From Shewanella polaris (lineage in GTDB: Bacteria > Pseudomonadota > Gammaproteobacteria > Enterobacterales > Shewanellaceae): DNA of 64,000 bases. Of the stretch, positions 58,930-64,000 are shown piece after piece. Position 1 is the first letter of the stretch. The number at the start of each line of letters is the position of its first letter. Made by a program: the position numbers and the translations under genes. Under the pieces are notes generated by a model. That model was given only the letters and a program-made list of their open reading frames with translations. It made no database searches and was not told the origin of the DNA. The DNA lies in the NCBI RefSeq assembly GCF_006385555.1, contig NZ_CP041036.1, positions 2,790,001 to 2,854,000 of the forward strand. The letters run 5' to 3'.

Positions 58930-59042
58930 TAGCGGACTCTTTAAAGGATTTAATATGAAAAACAAGATGTTATTAATTCTCGTTCCATTATCTTTTAGGA
59001 TTGTACCCGCATGGAGCGTATACAATTTAGAAAAGTGCGTAG

Positions 59043-59071
59043 ATTATACGCTGAATAGAGCTGCTGAGCAA
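59043..59071 (-). promoter_or_regulatory. Sigma-70 promoter of rluB
   Basis: On the minus strand: -35 TTGCTC (59066-59071), exact 17-base spacer, -10 TATAAT (59043-59048). Confidence 0.65.
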
Positions 59072-59327
59072 AAAATACCATCATTAAGCTTAAATAGGGA
59101 AAGTAGATGACATAAGCACATGAAAATCAATCACTTTAATGTCTCCAATATCAAACTTACTCTTTCTTGCTCATAAGGCTTATTAACACGTTATACCTGC
59201 CCTGTTATGAACCGATATAACCCAGATAACGGCAAGATAATTTTATACACCAGTAATCTCTCGAGTTAGGGTTATTTAGCCCTTTTAGCTACTGCGTACA
59301 CTAAAACCAACAGAATAGATCAGCCAA

Positions 59328-59364
59328 TAAAAAGGCTGCTAACGTTATCCGTCAACAGCCTTAA
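59328..59364 (-). terminator. Terminator of the RND efflux operon
   Basis: On the minus strand AAGGCTG and CAGCCTT close a stem with an inner TGACG/CGTTA pairing, followed by TTTTATT; 30 bases past the pump stop. Confidence 0.8.
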
Positions 59365-59393
59365 TCACTTAATAAACAGTTTAATATGACACT

Positions 59394-62300
59394 TTAGCGG
59401 ATCACTTTAAGGTTAAACACTAGGCTGTACATTACAGGTAACACTACTAAGGTTAATAGTGAAGCGAAACCTAAACCAAAGATGATAGTGATTGCCATAG
59501 AACCGAAAAATGCATCACTGATTAATGGGATCATCCCCAGCATAGTGGTAATCGCAGCCATCATCACAGGGCGAACACGGCTCACGCACGAATCAACCAG
59601 TGCAAATCCGGGCTCTTTACCTTCATCAAGTTCAATATTGATTTGATCAACCAACACAATACCATTTTTGATGACCATCCCTGAGAGGCTCAGTAACCCC
59701 AGTAATGCCATAAAGCTGAATGGGGCATCAAATATCAACAAACCAGCTGAAACGCCGATGACCGCTAATGGCACAGTGAACCAAATAACCAAGGGTTGTC
59801 GAACCGAATTAAACAGAAAAACGGTGATTAAGAACATTCCTAAATAGCCCAAAGGAATTGAACTAAATACCGCAGTTTGTGCCTCACCTGCTGATTCAAA
59901 CTCCCCGCCCCATTCTAAGCGATAACCTGCGGGTAGCTTAATATCCTCAACTTTGCTTCTCACTTTTTTATGCACCGAGTCTGCTGTTTCGTCAGATCCC
60001 AATTTAGGATCTGCCAATACCGCCAACATACGAATACGGTCACGGCGCATAATTAAAGGGTTTTCCCATTCGGTACTGAATTCGCTAACCACTTGCGATG
60101 CAGGAACAAAGATATTGTTCTCTGTGCTCCATATTTGCATTTTCCACAAGCTATCGGCTTGCAAACGTTCAGTAGCGGGAGCTCGAGCGACAATCGGTAA
60201 TAAATGGCTAGTCTCACGATATAAGCCGATTTGTTTGCCGCTAAAGTTAACCAGTAAAGCGTTATCTAAATCTTGCTTACTAATCCCCGTTTCACGCGCT
60301 TGCGCATTTTGCAGTTGCGGACGGATCACCGGGACTTGATTACGCCAATTGTGACGAACACCGTCCATTGTAGGTTCATTGCGGAAGATTGTTTCTGCTT
60401 GTATTGCTAAACGACGCAGTACTTGAGGGTCTTCACCGTAGAAACGCGCTTCAATTTTAGCCGCTGGTGACGGACCGTTTTCCATATTTTTTAAGCGATA
60501 TTGAGCTTGTGGAAAATGACTATTTAATAATTGTTCAAGTTGTGGTTTATAAGCTTCAACCGCGGCTAAATCGCGCATTTCAATGATTAGCTGGGCAAAG
60601 GCTGGATAACCTTTTTCTGGTTGATAAGGTAACACAAAACGCTGCGCACCTTGGCCAATCACTGAAGTAAGATGCACTAAACCAGTATCATTGTGTTCAC
60701 TTTCTTGCAGCAGTTTTTTCTCAATTTCGCTAGTAAAACGTTCAGTGGCTTTTATGTCTGTCCCTTCAGGCATCCATACATCAACAAAAAATATTGGCGT
60801 GTTCGATGCTGGAAAAAATACGTTTTTAATGTGACCAAAGCCGATCACTGCGGTCACTAACATTGCCAATACAATTGATAATGTCACCAAACGAAAACGC
60901 AGAACAAAATAAAGAAAACTTCGATAAGTGGTAAACAGCCAACCTTTATAGGGATCGGTTTGTTCAGCTTGCGGTGAAGCATCTTTGAACAACAAATTAC
61001 AGAAAAAGGGTGTTAAGGTAATTGCCGTTATCCAACTGATAAACAGTGAAATCATCAACACTTGAAATAATGAACGACAAAACTCACCAGCCGCATTTTG
61101 TGACAAACCAATCGGTGCAAAAGCGATAATGGCTATTACCGTTGCCCCCAACAATGGCCACTGCGTTTGCGACACAACTTGTTTGGCAGCTTCTAAACGG
61201 GTTTTACCACGCTGTAAGCCAATTAAAATACCTTCAGTCACAACAATGGCATTATCGACCAACATGCCTAATGCAATAATGAGGGCACCAAGAGAGATCA
61301 GCTGCAATTCAATATCTAATACTTTCATAATAATAAAAGTACCCAGAATAGTGAGTAGTAGAATGAGGCCCATTAATAGACCCGATCTTAGGCCCATAAA
61401 CAACAATAACACTGCGATGACAATCGCAATCGATTCAAGCAGGTTAATCAAAAAACCTTGCACAGTGTCATCCACAGCTAAACTTTGGTTATAAACCGTA
61501 TCAAGGTTCATCCCTAATGGTCGCTGTGATTCTATTTCAACTAAACGTTCACTAACACGTTGACCGACATCGACTACATTTACTCCACTGGAAAAAGAAA
61601 TACCCAGTGATAACGCCGACTCACCTCTGTTGTGGTACAACACACTCGGCGTATCTTCGTAGTCTTTTTCAATATTGGCAATATCACCTAAGTAGATAAG
61701 CTCAGTGCTACCCGGTGAGCTAACCACTAAACGAGACAATTCCTCCACTGAACTAAACTCGCCAGTAGGATGCAAGCGAATGCGATTATCACCAATGACA
61801 ACACTGCCGGCATTTGATACCACGTTTTGATTGTTCACCAATCCATAAATGTAGTTTTGGTCTAACCCTAAAGCCGAGAGTTTTTGCTGAGAAATTTCAA
61901 TGACAACTTGCTCCGTCAAGTTGCCAACTACTGACACCTTTTTAACCCCGGGAACCAATACTAATTCACGACGTAAATAATCTGAATAATTGGTCAGCTC
62001 TCGGTTGCTAAAATCGTTACCTGATAAATTAAGTAAAATACCGTAAACATCACCAAAGTCATCAATCACTTTGGGTTTGGCCGTTCCCGGTGGTAATAGG
62101 CCTATGGTGTCGTTAACTTTTCGACGCAACTCATCCCATACTTGGGGTAAGCGATGCTTGTCATAACTGTCTTTAATTTCTACCTGAATTTGTGATAATC
62201 CAGCGCTATTGATAGAGGTGATATGCTTAATGCCATCAAGCTGCTGCAAAGCATCTTCAAGTGGCAAGGTCACTTCTTCTTCAACTTGTTCGGGCGATGC

Positions 62301-62462
62301 ACCTGGATAAGCGGTGATAACCAATGCTTGTTTAATGGTAAATTCAGGAAATTCTAGTTGTCCTAATCCGGTAAATGCCACACTGCCACCAATAAGCAGC
62401 AAAAACGCAAACATCCAGCTAATCACTTTGTGATTGATGGAATACTCAGCAACATTCATCAA
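59394..62462 (-). CDS. RND-family efflux pump, inner-membrane transporter (HAE1 type)
   Basis: 1022 residues with the RND plan: TM1 near 12-32, a large periplasmic loop, TM2-6 (about 335-475), TM7 near 525, a second periplasmic loop, TM8-12 to the end. Motifs include FPEFTIKQALVITAYPGASPEQVEEEV, GMLVDNAIVVTEG in TM4 and LLSLSGMVIKNGIVLVDQINIE in TM10. TM4 has DN where AcrB has the two proton-relay aspartates D407-D408, so only one is kept here, as in some other RND branches. The substrate is not readable. It directly follows its adaptor gene. No outer-membrane channel gene is present in the window. Confidence 0.92.
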   Translation of the reverse strand: MMNVAEYSINHKVISWMFAFLLLIGGSVAFTGLGQLEFPEFTIKQALVITAYPGASPEQVEEEVTLPLEDALQQLDGIKHITSINSAGLSQIQVEIKDSYDKHRLPQVWDELRRKVNDTIGLLPPGTAKPKVIDDFGDVYGILLNLSGNDFSNRELTNYSDYLRRELVLVPGVKKVSVVGNLTEQVVIEISQQKLSALGLDQNYIYGLVNNQNVVSNAGSVVIGDNRIRLHPTGEFSSVEELSRLVVSSPGSTELIYLGDIANIEKDYEDTPSVLYHNRGESALSLGISFSSGVNVVDVGQRVSERLVEIESQRPLGMNLDTVYNQSLAVDDTVQGFLINLLESIAIVIAVLLLFMGLRSGLLMGLILLLTILGTFIIMKVLDIELQLISLGALIIALGMLVDNAIVVTEGILIGLQRGKTRLEAAKQVVSQTQWPLLGATVIAIIAFAPIGLSQNAAGEFCRSLFQVLMISLFISWITAITLTPFFCNLLFKDASPQAEQTDPYKGWLFTTYRSFLYFVLRFRLVTLSIVLAMLVTAVIGFGHIKNVFFPASNTPIFFVDVWMPEGTDIKATERFTSEIEKKLLQESEHNDTGLVHLTSVIGQGAQRFVLPYQPEKGYPAFAQLIIEMRDLAAVEAYKPQLEQLLNSHFPQAQYRLKNMENGPSPAAKIEARFYGEDPQVLRRLAIQAETIFRNEPTMDGVRHNWRNQVPVIRPQLQNAQARETGISKQDLDNALLVNFSGKQIGLYRETSHLLPIVARAPATERLQADSLWKMQIWSTENNIFVPASQVVSEFSTEWENPLIMRRDRIRMLAVLADPKLGSDETADSVHKKVRSKVEDIKLPAGYRLEWGGEFESAGEAQTAVFSSIPLGYLGMFLITVFLFNSVRQPLVIWFTVPLAVIGVSAGLLIFDAPFSFMALLGLLSLSGMVIKNGIVLVDQINIELDEGKEPGFALVDSCVSRVRPVMMAAITTMLGMIPLISDAFFGSMAITIIFGLGFASLLTLVVLPVMYSLVFNLKVIR

Positions 62463-63542
62463 CTACACTCCTCGTTGCCAGCGTAAAGGCTTTACTTTCA
62501 TGCCTTCAGATAATTGCGACAAACCGGCAGCAACAATAACATCGCCTTTTTCCAATCCGGTTAATACTTCTACGCCATTATTGCTAACTCGACCCAGGGT
62601 GACTTTCACTGGATTAATGTCACCACTTTCAGCCTGATAACGCCAAACCATCACATCACCACTTTCATCTTGTTTGTCTACTGCAGAAATAGGCACTATC
62701 GCGGTAAAGCCTTGTGATGACTCATTGATGGTTGCTAGCGTCAACTCAGCACTCATACCAGGCAGTAATTGCACATTCTTAGGTTGTGGTAATGAAAAGA
62801 CCACTTCATAAGCTTGGGTGCCGGGAGTGACTTGGGTTGAATATTCTTTAAATTTAGCATCGAACGACATACCGTCTAGTGCACTAAACCGCACTTTCGC
62901 AGCTAAACCATGGGCAATATCTTGAGTCAATACTGCCGCCATTGCTTCTGGTACTTGAATCGTGACATCAAGTAATTGGTTATTTTGCAGCGTCAAAACG
63001 CCTTGATTAGCTTGTACAATTTGATGATTATCCACTAATCGTTTTGCGATAGTCCCACTAAAAGGGGCTTCTAAACGCGTATAACTAACTTGATCATTAG
63101 CTGCCGCAAGGGCTGCTTTAGCTGATTTAAGTTGAGCTTTACTGCTGTCGAATAAAGCTTGAGAAATCAGTTTACGATCTAATAAAGTTTGATTACGGGT
63201 AAAATCAGCTAACATCAAGTCATACTCAGCTTCACGAGTCATTAAATTATTATGCGCATCGCGATCATCTAATTGAGCCAATAAAAAACCTTGTTTAACG
63301 TGCTGCCCTTCAACAAGATCGAGTCTAACCAATTGACCTGATATCCGAAATGATAATTCTGCACGACTGTTAGCTTCTACTCTCGCAGGAAATTGGCGGA
63401 CAGTATTACCTGCAGAGGTCGCCACTTCAAACAATTTTACGGGACGCACAAGTACTTCTTGTACGACAATTTCGGCCGGTGCACAACCAGCTAAAACAGT
63501 AGAAATAAGCAATGCCAACGGCAATGTTAAGTGATATCTCAT
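62463..63542 (-). CDS. RND efflux periplasmic adaptor (membrane fusion lipoprotein)
   Basis: HlyD/AcrA-type adaptor of 359 residues. The ATG at 63542 with AAGGATCAGAATCG upstream gives a lipoprotein signal (lipobox VLAGC, Cys20); a longer in-frame start lacks this. Barrel-sandwich halves (about 55-90 and 160-195, with VEGQHVKQGFLLAQLDDRDA and LEAPFSGTIAKRLVDNHQIVQANQGVLTL) flank a helical hairpin (about 95-150). The beta-barrel and membrane-proximal domains follow (VPISAVDKQDESGDVMVWRY, LTGLEKGDVIVAAGLSQLSEGMKV). Its stop abuts the pump start, so the two form a two-gene operon. Confidence 0.93.
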   Translation of the reverse strand: MRYHLTLPLALLISTVLAGCAPAEIVVQEVLVRPVKLFEVATSAGNTVRQFPARVEANSRAELSFRISGQLVRLDLVEGQHVKQGFLLAQLDDRDAHNNLMTREAEYDLMLADFTRNQTLLDRKLISQALFDSSKAQLKSAKAALAAANDQVSYTRLEAPFSGTIAKRLVDNHQIVQANQGVLTLQNNQLLDVTIQVPEAMAAVLTQDIAHGLAAKVRFSALDGMSFDAKFKEYSTQVTPGTQAYEVVFSLPQPKNVQLLPGMSAELTLATINESSQGFTAIVPISAVDKQDESGDVMVWRYQAESGDINPVKVTLGRVSNNGVEVLTGLEKGDVIVAAGLSQLSEGMKVKPLRWQRGV

Positions 63543-63734
63543 CGATTCTGATCCTTGATGACAGAAATTTAAACAGACTGGGTTACAACTCAATTGCCCC
63601 TTTTTAGAGGCAACAGTTTATAGACAATTACGCCGAACCATACGCTGAATTATAGTTGCAATAAACGGGTTTATTTGGGAACATCAATCCCATTATTTGA
63701 GTTTGACTTATAAAGCATAATCCGAGCAATCAAT

Positions 63735-64000
63735 ATGAAAACCGAAGACATTGCATTATTTCATCGAATTGTCGAAACAGGCAGCATACTTGAAGCCGCT
63801 AATTTGTTGAATTTACCTAAATCGACCGTCAGTAGACGGTTGCAATCATTAGAAGAATCATTAAATTTAAAGCTGTTTCATCGTCAAAGCCGCGCAATAA
63901 CACTGACCTCAGCGGGCAGTCATTTCTACGAAAAAACCTTGGTGATGCTAGCGGATCTAGAACAAACCCTCTCCCACATTACCGACAACAAGGCGGAATT
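63735..64000 (+). CDS. LysR-family regulator, N-terminal part (runs off the window)
   Basis: ATG at 63735. The 88 visible residues form the winged HTH of an LTTR: EDIALFHRIVETGSILEAANLLNLPKSTVSRRLQSLEESLNLKLFHRQSRAITLTSAGSHFYEK. The pattern (SVSRR-type recognition helix, single-domain start MKTEDI) fits the AaeR/YafC-like LTTR group. It is divergent from the RND operon with a 190-base gap, so it is a likely regulator of that operon; this is inference from position. Confidence 0.9.
   Translation, partial: MKTEDIALFHRIVETGSILEAANLLNLPKSTVSRRLQSLEESLNLKLFHRQSRAITLTSAGSHFYEKTLVMLADLEQTLSHITDNKAE

Noticed and set aside
58955..59110. 51-codon plus-strand frame with AAGGA upstream of its ATG and a signal-peptide-like start
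   Set aside because: It lies across the rluB promoter and leader on the opposite strand, and the part after the hydrophobic start has no recognisable character. The rluB -35/-10 elements explain the region better.

Overview
The window reads as chromosome of a gammaproteobacterium, most likely Shewanella. The gene order bioDCFB/bioA, then crbS/acs, radD, grxA, porin, a tRNA-Lys cluster, cpoB-pal-tolBARQ-ybgC, motY, rnt, a peroxiredoxin gene, upp, purMN is the Shewanella layout as I remember it, and the proteins look like that family. The genus is inference from gene order and protein character; no database was searched.

Layout. 1-12 kb: a diguanylate cyclase cut by the window edge; the biotin genes (bioBFCD on the minus strand, divergent from bioA across a probable BirA operator); the transporter/histidine kinase CrbS divergent from acetyl-CoA synthetase. 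12-18 kb: a small periplasmic protein, RadD helicase, glutaredoxin, a DcaP-like porin, and six identical tRNA-Lys(UUU) genes interleaved with truncated tRNA-Lys 5' halves. 18-23 kb: the Tol-Pal envelope operon, with a terminator-like hairpin between pal and cpoB. 23-24.7 kb: a long stretch without genes that holds a well-formed candidate small RNA (promoter, several hairpins, terminator). 24.7-40 kb: motY, rnt, 2-Cys peroxiredoxin, a YuiF/NhaC-type transporter, upp, purMN, cysB, two proteins of unknown role, a possible 26-residue protein, hrpA and a CBS-domain protein.

40.3-47.2 kb is the main accessory feature. An isoaspartyl peptidase/asparaginase gene is split by a 5.81 kb element carrying a large serine recombinase, a second small serine recombinase and four genes I do not recognise. 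The two junctions can be aligned. They predict crossover at a GT dinucleotide, an attP with perfect 5-bp dyad arms around that GT, and exact in-frame restoration of a 344-residue peptidase on excision.

47-64 kb: tamAB (outer-membrane assembly/lipid transport), rplY, a MITE-like element made of two hairpins with 20-bp terminal inverted repeats, the murein enzymes mepK and ldtD, a small HU/IHF-family protein, a tRNA-Leu(UAA) gene followed by two decayed 169-bp copies of its 3' half plus terminator, a lipoprotein built of exact 13-residue W/F repeats, rluB, an RND efflux pair, and the start of a divergent LysR regulator.
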